This document shows, piece after piece, positions 14,603 through 20,168 of a stretch of DNA of 29,199 nucleotides. Under the pieces are notes generated by a model that made no database searches, was not told the origin of the DNA, and saw nothing but the letters and a program-made list of their open reading frames with translations. A program made the position numbers and the translations under genes. The stretch's first letter is position 1; the number at the start of each line of letters is the position of its first letter. The stretch is from UMGS755 sp045652815 (GTDB taxonomy: Bacteria; Bacillota; Clostridia; UBA1381; UBA9506): positions 1 to 29,199 of the forward strand of contig JAZOLH010000040.1 in assembly GCA_045652815.1 (NCBI GenBank). The letters run 5' to 3'.

Positions 14603-14670
14603 AAGGACAAACTGAGCCGAAGGGCACCCGAAGCTGTACTTGTGTACAGCGAGAGGCGAAGTTTGTTCTT
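14603..14670. repeat. Palindromic element, copy 2 (inverted relative to copy 1)
   Basis: Outer arms 14603-14613 and 14660-14670 pair over 11 positions with one G-T. The inner hairpin GCTGTAC/GTACAGC is at 14633-14639 and 14644-14650. Read on the minus strand, the order CCTCTCG, stem, CTTCGG matches copy 1, while the stem bases differ in a compensated way. Confidence 0.6.
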
Positions 14671-14687
14671 AGCGCAAAGAAATTAAA

Positions 14688-14722
14688 AAGGCATCCGCTT
14701 ATTGCGGATGCCTTCATTTTTT
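14688..14722 (+). terminator. Strong intrinsic-terminator hairpin in the non-coding island
   Basis: An 11-base perfect stem (14688-14698 and 14704-14714) with a 5-base loop is followed by CA and seven T. It ends rightward transcription, although no gene lies between it and the citrate synthase terminator. It could end a small transcript from the repeat island. Confidence 0.75.
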
Positions 14723-14804
14723 TCTTCTATTTTTCCGTTTTTGATATCTCTTCTTAGGCGCGTTTTCTTTGCGCGCTCTGCGTAAAATTAACCGACCGAA
14801 AAAA

Positions 14805-14853
14805 TCGCTGTTTTCTCATTGGGAATGAAAAAAGAGAGGAGAGAAAACAGCGA
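14805..14853 (-). terminator. Terminator of the Ldh-family gene
   Basis: A 13-base perfect inverted repeat (14805-14817 and 14841-14853) encloses 23 bases. On the minus strand it is followed by six T. It lies 30 bases downstream of the Ldh-family stop codon. The long loop is unusual. Confidence 0.65.
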
Positions 14854-14882
14854 TCGAGACAGCTTTATTAACTTGTTAAACT

Positions 14883-15974
14883 TTATTCGGAAATTTCGGG
14901 CAGGTATTCGGTTGCACCGGTGTATTCCGCAATCATTTTCATTTCTGCATAGGTCTTTTCGTTGATTAACACGCCTTCTTTTTTAACAATCTGCGCGTTT
15001 TCAAAACCTTTCTGACCGTGGGTGTAAACCTTTTCAACACCCTCTGCTGCAGGAGATTTGCGGATGGTTTCCAGAAATTCGTTAAAGGATTTTTCGATTT
15101 CTTCCTTATCGCCAAACATACCGTAGTCGATAGCCATAAAGAACTGGCAAGTTTCCACTCGACCGGGAATACGACAAGCACCGTAAGAAGTCTTGCCGCC
15201 TGCAAAAATACCGGTTAAGATTTCGCAGAGCATACCAAAGCCATAGCCCTTGTGACCGCCCCACATTTCGTTAGGACCGCCAACAGGCAGGATGCCGCCG
15301 AAGTTTTTCGCAATAATGTTTTTTAAAACGCGTTCGGAATCAGTGCAAGGCTGACCGTTTTCATCAAGCGCCATGTTTTCGGGCAGAGCACCGTCACGTT
15401 TTGCGTAAACTTCCAGTTTACCACGGGGCACAACTGTGGTTGCCGCATCAAAGGTGAAGGGATAGGGTTCGGCAGGCATAGAGAACGCGATGGGGTTTGT
15501 ACCTAAAATCGCTTCACGGCCGCCTGTGGGCACCATCATCGCCTCGGTGTTGGTAGAAGCCATACCGAAGAGACCTTCTTTAGCCGCCATTTCGGAATAA
15601 TAACCTTCAATACCGTTGTGGGTGCCATCGCGAACAACAACGATACCAACGCCCACTTTCTTCGCTTTTTCAATGGCCATCTGCATCGCCTGCGCAGAGA
15701 GCAGCTGACCTACGTAAGCGTGACCATCAATGGTAGCGGAGATGGGGGTTTCTTTAATGATTTCGGGAACAGCGTCTAATTTTGCAAGACCCTCTGTGAA
15801 TTCTTTGTGGTAACGGATTAAGCGCTGAATACCATGGGATTCAATACCCCACAGGTCAGATGTTAAGAGAACATCGGTAATCTGTGCTGCATCTTTTTCG
15901 CTACAGCCATAACCCTGAAATACTTTTTCGCAAAATGTTTTGGTTGCTTCATAAGGAATACGGAAATATGCCAT
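14883..15974 (-). CDS. Ldh family oxidoreductase (malate/L-lactate/sulfolactate dehydrogenase type)
   Basis: This 363-residue protein belongs to the Ldh_2 (YlbC/YiaK/AllD) family of NAD(P)-dependent 2-hydroxyacid dehydrogenases, unrelated to the Rossmann malate/lactate dehydrogenases. Typical blocks are DLWGIESHGIQRL with conserved H47, RDGTHNGIEGYYSEMA with H119, and LGTNPIAFSMP. PGRVETCQFFMAID lies in the C-terminal part. Members reduce 2-oxoacids such as pyruvate, oxaloacetate, 2,3-diketogulonate or sulfopyruvate; the sequence does not show which. It lies just downstream of a broken SGNH hydrolase and shares its promoter, with a divergent IclR regulator upstream. That context suggests an inducible catabolic function. 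The ATG has a GGAGG site. Confidence 0.9.
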   Translation of the reverse strand: MAYFRIPYEATKTFCEKVFQGYGCSEKDAAQITDVLLTSDLWGIESHGIQRLIRYHKEFTEGLAKLDAVPEIIKETPISATIDGHAYVGQLLSAQAMQMAIEKAKKVGVGIVVVRDGTHNGIEGYYSEMAAKEGLFGMASTNTEAMMVPTGGREAILGTNPIAFSMPAEPYPFTFDAATTVVPRGKLEVYAKRDGALPENMALDENGQPCTDSERVLKNIIAKNFGGILPVGGPNEMWGGHKGYGFGMLCEILTGIFAGGKTSYGACRIPGRVETCQFFMAIDYGMFGDKEEIEKSFNEFLETIRKSPAAEGVEKVYTHGQKGFENAQIVKKEGVLINEKTYAEMKMIAEYTGATEYLPEISE

Positions 15975-16006
15975 TTTGTTTGCCTCCTAATATATTTCAT
16001 TAAAAT

Positions 16007-16311
16007 TTAAAAACGTTCTAAAAATGCCTTGAGTTTGTCGGCAATCATCTTGTGACCTGCCGCGTTGGGATGCAGTCCATCGGGCATAAACGCCGCACGA
16101 ACTTCATCAATTTCCGGCTGGATGCCGCTTTCACGGTAAAGGTCTAAAACAGGCAGGGAGTAATACTCTGCCACTTCTCTGATAATATCAATATATTTTT
16201 TTAAAGACCCATATTCCCGTACTTTTTCGCCGCCCATTCGGTTCATTTCACCTGTGCACCAAAGGTGATACTATCACTTAAAAAGTTAATTTTTTTGCCT
16301 TTTAAATCCAT
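16007..16311 (-). pseudogene. SGNH/GDSL hydrolase remnant (internal deletion and frameshift)
   Basis: Two pieces remain. From 16311, a 22-codon frame reads MDLKGKKINFLSDSITFGAQ, then VK and a stop at 16243. This is the family's first block, with the usual GDSIT changed to SDSIT. In another frame, 16246-16007 gives 79 residues ending with the last catalytic block, DGLHPNAAGHK (Asp-x-x-His). Normal SGNH hydrolases are about 200 residues, so roughly 100 middle residues are missing, including the Gly and Asn blocks. The pieces join at an ATGA overlap. The catalytic dyad is split, so the enzyme is almost surely dead. The intact promoter upstream now mainly drives the Ldh-family gene. Confidence 0.8.
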
Positions 16312-16324
16312 ATCATGCACCTCT

Positions 16325-16340
16325 GTTCGCATATAGGAAC
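16325..16340. promoter_or_regulatory. Putative IclR-type operator O1
   Basis: GTTCGCATATAGGAAC is a 16-base dyad with 6 of 8 matched pairs. It shares CATATAGGAAC/TATATAGGAAC with O2 at 16431-16446. It lies about 20-35 bases downstream of the predicted start of the leftward transcript. Confidence 0.55.
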
Positions 16341-16365
16341 GATGTTTATCATTATGAACAAGTAC

Positions 16366-16394
16366 AGTATACTCCAGCGAAATCCCGTTGTCAA
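16366..16394 (-). promoter_or_regulatory. Promoter for the SGNH remnant and Ldh-family gene
   Basis: Minus strand -35 TTGACA (16389-16394), 17-base spacer, -10 TATACT (16366-16371). The predicted start is near 16359. Confidence 0.75.
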
Positions 16395-16430
16395 GGGCGT
16401 TTTAAAAAATAATTCCTAAATAAAAATAGC

Positions 16431-16446
16431 GTTTCTATATAGGAAC
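16431..16446. promoter_or_regulatory. Putative IclR-type operator O2
   Basis: GTTTCTATATAGGAAC is a 16-base dyad with 7 of 8 matched pairs. It sits immediately upstream of the iclR-family -35 hexamer. Its centre is 106 bp from that of O1, about ten helical turns. Confidence 0.6.
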
Positions 16447-16449
16447 ATC

Positions 16450-16478
16450 TTGACGGTTTTTCGCGGGTGTGATAGAAT
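16450..16478 (+). promoter_or_regulatory. Promoter of the IclR-family gene
   Basis: -35 TTGACG (16450-16455), 17-base spacer, -10 TAGAAT (16473-16478). The predicted start near 16485 gives a leader of about 160 bases that carries the repeat at 16503-16632. Confidence 0.65.
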
Positions 16479-16502
16479 GAAATAGAGGCTTTGGCCGATA
16501 CC

Positions 16503-16632
16503 GGCTTCCCCTTGAGGGGAGGCTCCGCCGAAGGCGGTGGTGAGGTGTTTTTTGTTTTTTAAAGTTGAATCTTTCTCGCCCCTCATCCGTCTTTTGCTCC
16601 GCAAAATCCACCTTCCCCCGAAGGGGAAGGCT
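16503..16632. repeat. MITE/REP-like repeat in the iclR leader
   Basis: Two inverted copies of a CTTCCCCTT...GGGGA motif face each other: the left copy at 16503-16545, with hairpin CCGCC/GGCGG at 525-537 of this kilobase, and the right copy at 16579-16632. The right copy contains hairpins TTTTGC/GCAAAA (16592-16606) and CCTTCCCC/GGGGAAGG (16611-16630). The form is that of short palindromic intergenic repeats common in Clostridia. It sits between the promoter and the ribosome binding site, so it ends up in the mRNA leader. Confidence 0.65.
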
Positions 16633-16647
16633 CTTCAGGGTGAAACT

Positions 16648-17424
16648 ATGAACAACACTGTCTTAAAAACCTATGACATTTTAAAATTGATTTCAAAGCA
16701 CAAGGATGGTCTGTCCCTTGCACAGATTGTCAAGGCCCTTGACCTGCCCAAAAGCACCGTGTTCAACATTGTGCACACCTTAGAAAACGTGGGTCTTCTC
16801 TCCTGCGAAGGCACCGGTGCGCCCACCTATCGTTTGGGCATTGAGGCCTTAAAAATCGGTCTTTCTTATATGAATGAATCCACTCTGGATTCTGTGGCAC
16901 GCCCGATTCTTTCCCGCCTCTCCAGAGAAACCGAGGAAACCGTTTGCCTGTCTGTCAGAAGCGGCGAAGCGGACGTCGTCTACGTGATGCACCTTCTCTC
17001 AGATCTTGAGTACCAGTCCAAATATTCCATCGGCGACGTAAGACCCTTCTTATCCCTTGCTATGGGTAAGGCCATGCTCTCCGTTTTGCCGGAAGAGGAA
17101 ACCCGCCGCATCATCACCCCCGAAATGTTTGCAGAATGTTCTATTTCATCCGTTACGGATATGGATTCTCTGCTTGTATATCTGGAAGAAACCCGTCGCC
17201 TTGGCTATGCTGTGGAATCCACCGAGGAAAACGTGATGTTTGCCTGCCCCGTTGCTGCACCGATTTTAGATATTGACGGGCACCTGGCCGCCGCTATCAG
17301 CATTGTTATCATGCGCGATCCTGCCAACCCCGAGCGTGTGGCTGAGATGGGCAAAAAAGTCCACCGCGCCGCACTTGATATCTCCCGCAGACTAGGATTT
17401 ATGGGAAAAGATTTGTATGAATAA
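16648..17424 (+). CDS. IclR family transcriptional regulator
   Basis: This 258-residue protein has an N-terminal winged helix-turn-helix (about 3-65, LAQIVKALDLPKSTVFNIVH) and a C-terminal IclR effector-binding domain. The latter includes GDVRPFLSLAMGKAML, LGYAVESTEENVMFACPVAAP and the late DISRRLGFMG. IclR proteins are usually local repressors or activators of catabolic operons and bind small acids. I chose the ATG at 16648, which has AGGGTGA upstream and fits the normal family length; the frame stays open for another 37 codons through the repeat element, but that is not typical IclR sequence. It is divergent from the SGNH remnant and Ldh-family genes, with twin dyads between them, so it probably controls both directions. 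Confidence 0.93.
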   Translation: MNNTVLKTYDILKLISKHKDGLSLAQIVKALDLPKSTVFNIVHTLENVGLLSCEGTGAPTYRLGIEALKIGLSYMNESTLDSVARPILSRLSRETEETVCLSVRSGEADVVYVMHLLSDLEYQSKYSIGDVRPFLSLAMGKAMLSVLPEEETRRIITPEMFAECSISSVTDMDSLLVYLEETRRLGYAVESTEENVMFACPVAAPILDIDGHLAAAISIVIMRDPANPERVAEMGKKVHRAALDISRRLGFMGKDLYE

Positions 17425-17428
17425 AGAA

Positions 17429-17455
17429 ACGAGCCATCGCTTTGCGATGGCTCGT
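17429..17455 (+). terminator. Terminator of the IclR-family gene
   Basis: A 12-base perfect stem (17429-17440 and 17444-17455) with loop TTT is followed by CTTTTG. It starts 5 bases after the stop codon and also faces the convergent tRNA gene. Confidence 0.85.
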
Positions 17456-17461
17456 CTTTTG

Positions 17462-17537
17462 TGGTACACCATCAGGGACTCGAACCCTGGACACCCTGAT
17501 TAAGAGTCAGGTGCTCTACCAGCTGAGCTAATGGTGC
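17462..17537 (-). tRNA. tRNA-Lys (anticodon CTT)
   Basis: Read on the minus strand this is a full 76-base tRNA. The acceptor arm is GCACCAT/ATGGTGT with a G-U first pair, the D-arm stretch is TAGCTCAGCTGGTAGAGCA, and the anticodon stem is CCTGA/TCAGG around loop CTCTTAA. That gives anticodon CTT, which reads AAG. The T-arm has GGTTCGAGTCC, and the 3' CCA is encoded. A consensus promoter stands 27 bases upstream. Confidence 0.95.
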
Positions 17538-17563
17538 ATATTAAGTTTTCCTAACGAAAAGTT

Positions 17564-17592
17564 ATTATAGCACAGAGAAAATCGTTTGTCAA
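17564..17592 (-). promoter_or_regulatory. Promoter of tRNA-Lys
   Basis: Minus strand -35 TTGACA (17587-17592), 17-base spacer, -10 TATAAT (17564-17569). Both hexamers match consensus exactly, as expected for a stable RNA gene. Confidence 0.85.
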
Positions 17593-17613
17593 CACTTTTT
17601 TCAAAAAAAGCCA

Positions 17614-17639
17614 CGCCCTGATGCTACAGCATCAGGGCG
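17614..17639 (-). terminator. Terminator of ribU
   Basis: An 11-base perfect stem (17614-17624 and 17629-17639) with a 4-base loop. On the minus strand it is followed by TGGC and then a run of seven T. Confidence 0.8.
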
Positions 17640-17648
17640 GGTTTTATA

Positions 17649-18296
17649 TTACCAAATGATAAAGCATAGCATCGCCAGAGAGATGATAACAAAAACAGAG
17701 CAAAGGGCTGTGCCGATGCTGATGCGCTTGCGTTTTGTTCCGTCCGCCTGAGGAGATGCAGGAATCAGACTTGCCTTGCGGAGCGCCTGCGTCACGGGTT
17801 TATAAATCAGCATAGTGCCCGCCGCATTCAACGCACCTTTAATCAGATTAAAAGGCAGGAACACAGGGATTAGCATTCCCACAACCGCCTCGGTGGGCAT
17901 TTGCAGGTAAAGGGGCGTGATGTAATAGTTCCAAAGGAGCATCACCGCGGTCATTAAAACGGTGCCGACGCTAAGACCCACAATCGCACCCGAAAGGGTA
18001 TGCTTTTTCTTATAAATCACGCTCGCTGTGCAGGCAAAGGCACAAGTGGAAACAATGTTCATCAAAAGTCCGTAAAATCCCGTATCGCTGACCGTCACCA
18101 TCTCCACCAAAGACACAACGGTGGAAATCGCAAAGGCAGACAGGGGACCATAGATAAAGCCGCCGATGGTGATAATGATATCCTTCGGGTCATATTTTAA
18201 AAACATAACCATAGGAATTCTGCCCACTGCCATCACCACATAACTGATGGCGGCAAGCATCGCAAGGGTTGTTAAACGTTTTGTTTTTGAGTTCAT
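17649..18296 (-). CDS. ribU: ECF transporter riboflavin-binding S component RibU
   Basis: This 215-residue membrane protein has about six transmembrane helices and the motif FLKYDPKDIIITIGGFIYGP (about 28-47), typical of ECF S components of the RibU type. It would bind riboflavin outside the cell and import it with the shared EcfA/A'/T energising module, whose genes are not in this window. The substrate is supported by the FMN riboswitch directly upstream. I use the ATG at 18296, which has GGGAGG 9 bases before it; the frame stays open upstream, but that part is riboswitch and terminator. The last 40 residues include a basic linker and a final hydrophobic segment. Confidence 0.9.
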   Translation of the reverse strand: MNSKTKRLTTLAMLAAISYVVMAVGRIPMVMFLKYDPKDIIITIGGFIYGPLSAFAISTVVSLVEMVTVSDTGFYGLLMNIVSTCAFACTASVIYKKKHTLSGAIVGLSVGTVLMTAVMLLWNYYITPLYLQMPTEAVVGMLIPVFLPFNLIKGALNAAGTMLIYKPVTQALRKASLIPASPQADGTKRKRISIGTALCSVFVIISLAMLCFIIW

Positions 18297-18323
18297 ATTT
18301 TTAGCCTCCCAAGAATAAAAAAA

Positions 18324-18347
18324 CACCGAAGACAAACGTCTTCGGTG
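18324..18347 (-). terminator. Riboswitch-controlled terminator before ribU
   Basis: A 10-base perfect stem, CACCGAAGAC/GTCTTCGGTG on the minus strand, with loop GTTT, is followed by seven T. It sits between the FMN aptamer and the ribU ribosome binding site, so it is the expression platform for transcription attenuation. Confidence 0.88.
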
Positions 18348-18380
18348 CTGCAAACGAACATAATCCGACCATATGTCGGC

Positions 18381-18511
18381 ATCTTCTTCCATCCAGCCTC
18401 GCTTTCGCTCACTGTCGGCTTTGGAACCTCACCAAAATCGGCCTTTCGGCTCGCGGGCTTATGCATTGTTGCCATTACCGCCGGTCGGGAATTTCACCCT
18501 GCCCTGAAGAC
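18381..18511 (-). promoter_or_regulatory. FMN riboswitch (RFN element)
   Basis: On the minus strand the conserved RFN blocks appear in order: TCTTCAGGGCAGGGTGAAAT, TTCCCGACCGGCGGTAAT, AAGCCCGCGAGCC, GATTTTGGTGAGGTTCCAAA, GCCGACAGT and CTGGATGGAAGAAGAT. The first and last pair as P1 (TCTTC/GAAGA). FMN binding should favour the terminator at 18324-18347 and shut off ribU. A further small hairpin, CCGAC/GTCGG (18365-18379), lies between aptamer and terminator and may belong to the switch. It starts only about 29 bases after the darA stop, so darA read-through may feed it; a weak separate promoter cannot be excluded. Confidence 0.96.
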
Positions 18512-18539
18512 AAACTTTTATTCAGTTTTCAGGTTTAAA

Positions 18540-18842
18540 TCAAACCTTAACCATCTTTTCAACATCCACAACGAACATAGTTGCGCCGCCAACGGTGATT
18601 TCTTCACCGGGGCCTTTACGACCGGAAGTAACCACTTTGGTTTCTTTGGGACACATCACTTCGATGGTGTTTTTGATGGGATCAATATTTTCATCTTCGG
18701 TTACAATCAACAAAGTTGCATTGCCGGCTTTTAAGAAGCCGCCTGTGGAAGCCAAGGTTGTTACCTGATGGCCTTCCTTAATCAATTCGGCTGTTAAAGA
18801 ACCGCTTACTTCTTTGGAAACAATCGCTAAAATCATTTTCAT
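18540..18842 (-). CDS. darA: Cyclic-di-AMP receptor, DarA/PstA (YaaQ) family
   Basis: This 100-residue protein is a PII-like c-di-AMP receptor (PF06153 family). The motif TTLASTGGFLKAGNATLLI (about 28-46) forms the nucleotide-binding T-loop region, followed by a GxxGPGEEITVGGATMFVVD-like C-terminus. Characterised members are trimers that bind c-di-AMP between subunits; downstream partners are poorly known. The ATG has GAGGAGG 8 bases upstream, and its promoter is at 18876-18904. The c-di-AMP synthase cdaA is about 6 kb away in this window. ribU and its riboswitch follow on the same strand. Confidence 0.93.
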   Translation of the reverse strand: MKMILAIVSKEVSGSLTAELIKEGHQVTTLASTGGFLKAGNATLLIVTEDENIDPIKNTIEVMCPKETKVVTSGRKGPGEEITVGGATMFVVDVEKMVKV

Positions 18843-18875
18843 AGGGCAAACCTCCTCAATGAATTACTTACTGTT

Positions 18876-18904
18876 ATTATAACACAGGTTCTCACGTTTT
18901 GCAA
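18876..18904 (-). promoter_or_regulatory. Promoter of darA
   Basis: Minus strand -35 TTGCAA (18899-18904), 17-base spacer, -10 TATAAT (18876-18881). Confidence 0.75.
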
Positions 18905-18912
18905 GAACAGTT

Positions 18913-19563
18913 TTAAACGTTCTTAATAATTTTCCGCACAAGACCCACAACGCTGATGCGGGTGACGTCTTTGCCTTCAAATCGGCGGACGGGATACATG
19001 GGGTTAATGGAATGGAGTTCAATCCAATCCTTCCCATACACCACTTTTTTAACCATACCCTCGGTTTTATCCAAAAGGACAACCGCCAGCGCACCGCTTT
19101 CCACGCTGGTTTGTTTGCGGACCTGAATCACATCCCCATCCTCAATTTTGGGGAACATACTGTCGCCCTGCACCTGAATACAAATGGTTTGCTCGGCTTC
19201 GGCATCGTGTTCAATCAGGCAGGGCACATAATCTTCAATGTAGTTCACCGCCAAGGCGCCAAAACCCGCTGAAACGCTGTTATAAAGGGGAATCATACGG
19301 ATTTTTTTATGATCCAGCACAACAAAAGCAGACCCGGGCGAAGCATCAACCTCATCCTTATAACCCATCAGATAATCAGGAGAGGTTTGCAGAATCTGCG
19401 CCAACTTTTCCACAATCGGCAGTTTGATTTTATTGGTTTCACCGTTTTCCCAGCGCATAACGCTGGAGCGGTTTACATCCAGTTTATCGGCTATATCCTG
19501 CATAGAAAGACCAATTTGCTCTCTTCTTTGTTTAATGCGATGGCCGATGTTTTTCTGATCCAT
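18913..19563 (-). CDS. CI/LexA-like repressor (XRE helix-turn-helix plus S24 peptidase)
   Basis: This 216-residue protein has an N-terminal XRE helix-turn-helix (about 6-65, MQDIADKLDVNRSSVMRWEN) and a C-terminal S24/LexA-like autopeptidase. The nucleophile is S135 in QGDSMFP and the likely general base is K172 in GMVKKV, 37 residues later as in LexA. A scissile A99-G100 occurs in SVSAGFG. This is the build of lambdoid CI repressors cleaved with RecA help after DNA damage. The ATG at 19563 has AGGAGA upstream; 13 more in-frame codons upstream overlap operator DNA. It is divergent from a small HTH gene with operators in the shared region, as in a phage lysogeny switch. It could also be a domesticated SOS-type regulator. 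Confidence 0.9.
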   Translation of the reverse strand: MDQKNIGHRIKQRREQIGLSMQDIADKLDVNRSSVMRWENGETNKIKLPIVEKLAQILQTSPDYLMGYKDEVDASPGSAFVVLDHKKIRMIPLYNSVSAGFGALAVNYIEDYVPCLIEHDAEAEQTICIQVQGDSMFPKIEDGDVIQVRKQTSVESGALAVVLLDKTEGMVKKVVYGKDWIELHSINPMYPVRRFEGKDVTRISVVGLVRKIIKNV

Positions 19564-19595
19564 TGTTTCGTCTCCTTTACTGATTTTCAGGATTT

Positions 19596-19627
19596 GTGTC
19601 AAATTGTCACACCTGCTGTGACAATTT
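19596..19627. promoter_or_regulatory. Class 2 operators (TGTGnCAAnTTGnCACA) in the repressor leader
   Basis: TGTGTCAAATTGTCACA (19596-19612) is a 17-base dyad. Beside it, TGTGACAATTT (19617-19627) gives another half. The two also form a 10-base inverted repeat (19601-19610 and 19618-19627). The sites cover the predicted start and leader of the repressor mRNA, which fits autoregulation. Confidence 0.6.
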
Positions 19628-19628
19628 C

Positions 19629-19657
19629 ATTCTATCATAAGTTTTTGCAAAATGCAA
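19629..19657 (-). promoter_or_regulatory. Promoter of the CI-like repressor
   Basis: Minus strand -35 TTGCAT (19652-19657), 17-base spacer, -10 TAGAAT (19629-19634). The -35 is inside a class 1 operator, TTGCAAAATGCAACAC (19645-19660). Confidence 0.65.
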
Positions 19658-19684
19658 CACTTTTTCTCTAAAATCTTTTAATTT

Positions 19685-19704
19685 GTTGCAAAATGTGTCA
19701 TTTG
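19685..19704. promoter_or_regulatory. Overlapping class 1 and class 2 half-sites
   Basis: GTTGCAAAATG (19685-19695) is a class 1 half-site, and TGTGTCATTTGAC, starting at 19694, resembles a class 2 half-site. They lie just upstream of the rightward -35 hexamer. Confidence 0.4.
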
Positions 19705-19709
19705 ACCTA

Positions 19710-19738
19710 TTGACAAACGGAAATGTTTGTGGTAAGAT
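19710..19738 (+). promoter_or_regulatory. Rightward promoter of the small HTH gene
   Basis: -35 TTGACA (19710-19715), 17-base spacer, -10 TAAGAT (19733-19738). The predicted start is about 19745, at the edge of the class 1 operator at 19746-19760. Confidence 0.7.
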
Positions 19739-19745
19739 TTGGGTA

Positions 19746-19760
19746 GTTGCAAAATGCAAC
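19746..19760. promoter_or_regulatory. Class 1 operator GTTGCA-N3-TGCAAC
   Basis: GTTGCAAAATGCAAC is a 6+3+6 palindrome at the predicted start of the rightward transcript. The same dyad recurs at 20032-20050 and in part at 19645-19660 and 19685-19695. Confidence 0.6.
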
Positions 19761-19781
19761 AATACAACAAGGAGGAACAAC

Positions 19782-19997
19782 ATGGTCAACACAAACAAAC
19801 TAAAAGGCAGGGTTGTTGAACGGGGTTTAACCCTGCGCCGCCTGGCAGATGAACTGGGGATGTCGCCCGCAACACTGGGGCGTAAAATCAAAAATAAATC
19901 GCCGATGACTTTAGAGGAGGTGGAAGCTCTGCGAGAATGTCTGGAAATTGCCCCCTGCCGCATTATGGAATACTTCTTCGTGGAGCATCTCAGGTGA
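19782..19997 (+). CDS. Small XRE-type helix-turn-helix protein (Cro-like)
   Basis: This 71-residue protein is almost all one helix-turn-helix domain: LTLRRLADELGMSPATLGRK with a following KNKSPMTLEEVEAL helix, as in phage Cro and small XRE proteins. The ATG has AAGGAGG 7 bases upstream. The gene is transcribed away from the CI-like repressor across an operator-rich region. It is likely the opposing regulator of the switch, or an excision or early-gene control protein. That role is inferred from layout; the DNA-binding domain itself is clear. Confidence 0.8.
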   Translation: MVNTNKLKGRVVERGLTLRRLADELGMSPATLGRKIKNKSPMTLEEVEALRECLEIAPCRIMEYFFVEHLR

Positions 19998-20031
19998 TGC
20001 ACTGCCTGATTAACCCTATTTTTATGCCTTC

Positions 20032-20062
20032 GTGTTGCATATTGCAACACTAGTGTGACAAA
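20032..20062. promoter_or_regulatory. Paired class 1 and class 2 operator sites before the small genes
   Basis: GTGTTGCA-N3-TGCAACAC (20032-20050) is a perfect dyad with 8-base arms. TGTGACAAATT (20052-20062) follows at once and matches the class 2 half-site. This repeats the pairing seen near the two divergent promoters and suggests a third controlled promoter for the genes at 20169-20698. Confidence 0.55.
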
Positions 20063-20168
20063 TTATCCTATGAAATTACTAAATGACAGAGAAATCGACA
20101 ATTTTTATGGTGAGGACTCCGCGAAAATTCGCTGGGAGTCGCAAAATCTTTACAAAGACAGGAGACGA

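Noticed and set aside
14391..14670. CRISPR array
   Set aside because: The repeats are only two, are inverted relative to each other and are unevenly spaced. No cas genes are present.
14505..14757. Short open frames of 70-75 codons in the non-coding island
   Set aside because: Their sequence is made of the palindromic repeats and a terminator; low-complexity Arg/Pro-rich products and no good ribosome binding sites.
16537..16647. Upstream in-frame start for the IclR gene
   Set aside because: The extra 37 codons are encoded by the repeat element and do not resemble IclR N-termini. ATG 16648 fits the family length.
18297..18392. N-terminal extension of ribU (32 codons upstream of the chosen start)
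   Set aside because: The stretch is the riboswitch terminator and linker RNA, and a good ribosome binding site precedes the ATG at 18296.
18913..19563. Housekeeping LexA
   Set aside because: The N-terminal domain is XRE-type rather than the LexA winged helix, and the divergent small HTH gene fits a phage CI-type repressor.
19607..20050. 147-codon leftward frame across the CI/HTH intergenic region
   Set aside because: It runs antisense over the small HTH gene and the operator region, and has no family resemblance.
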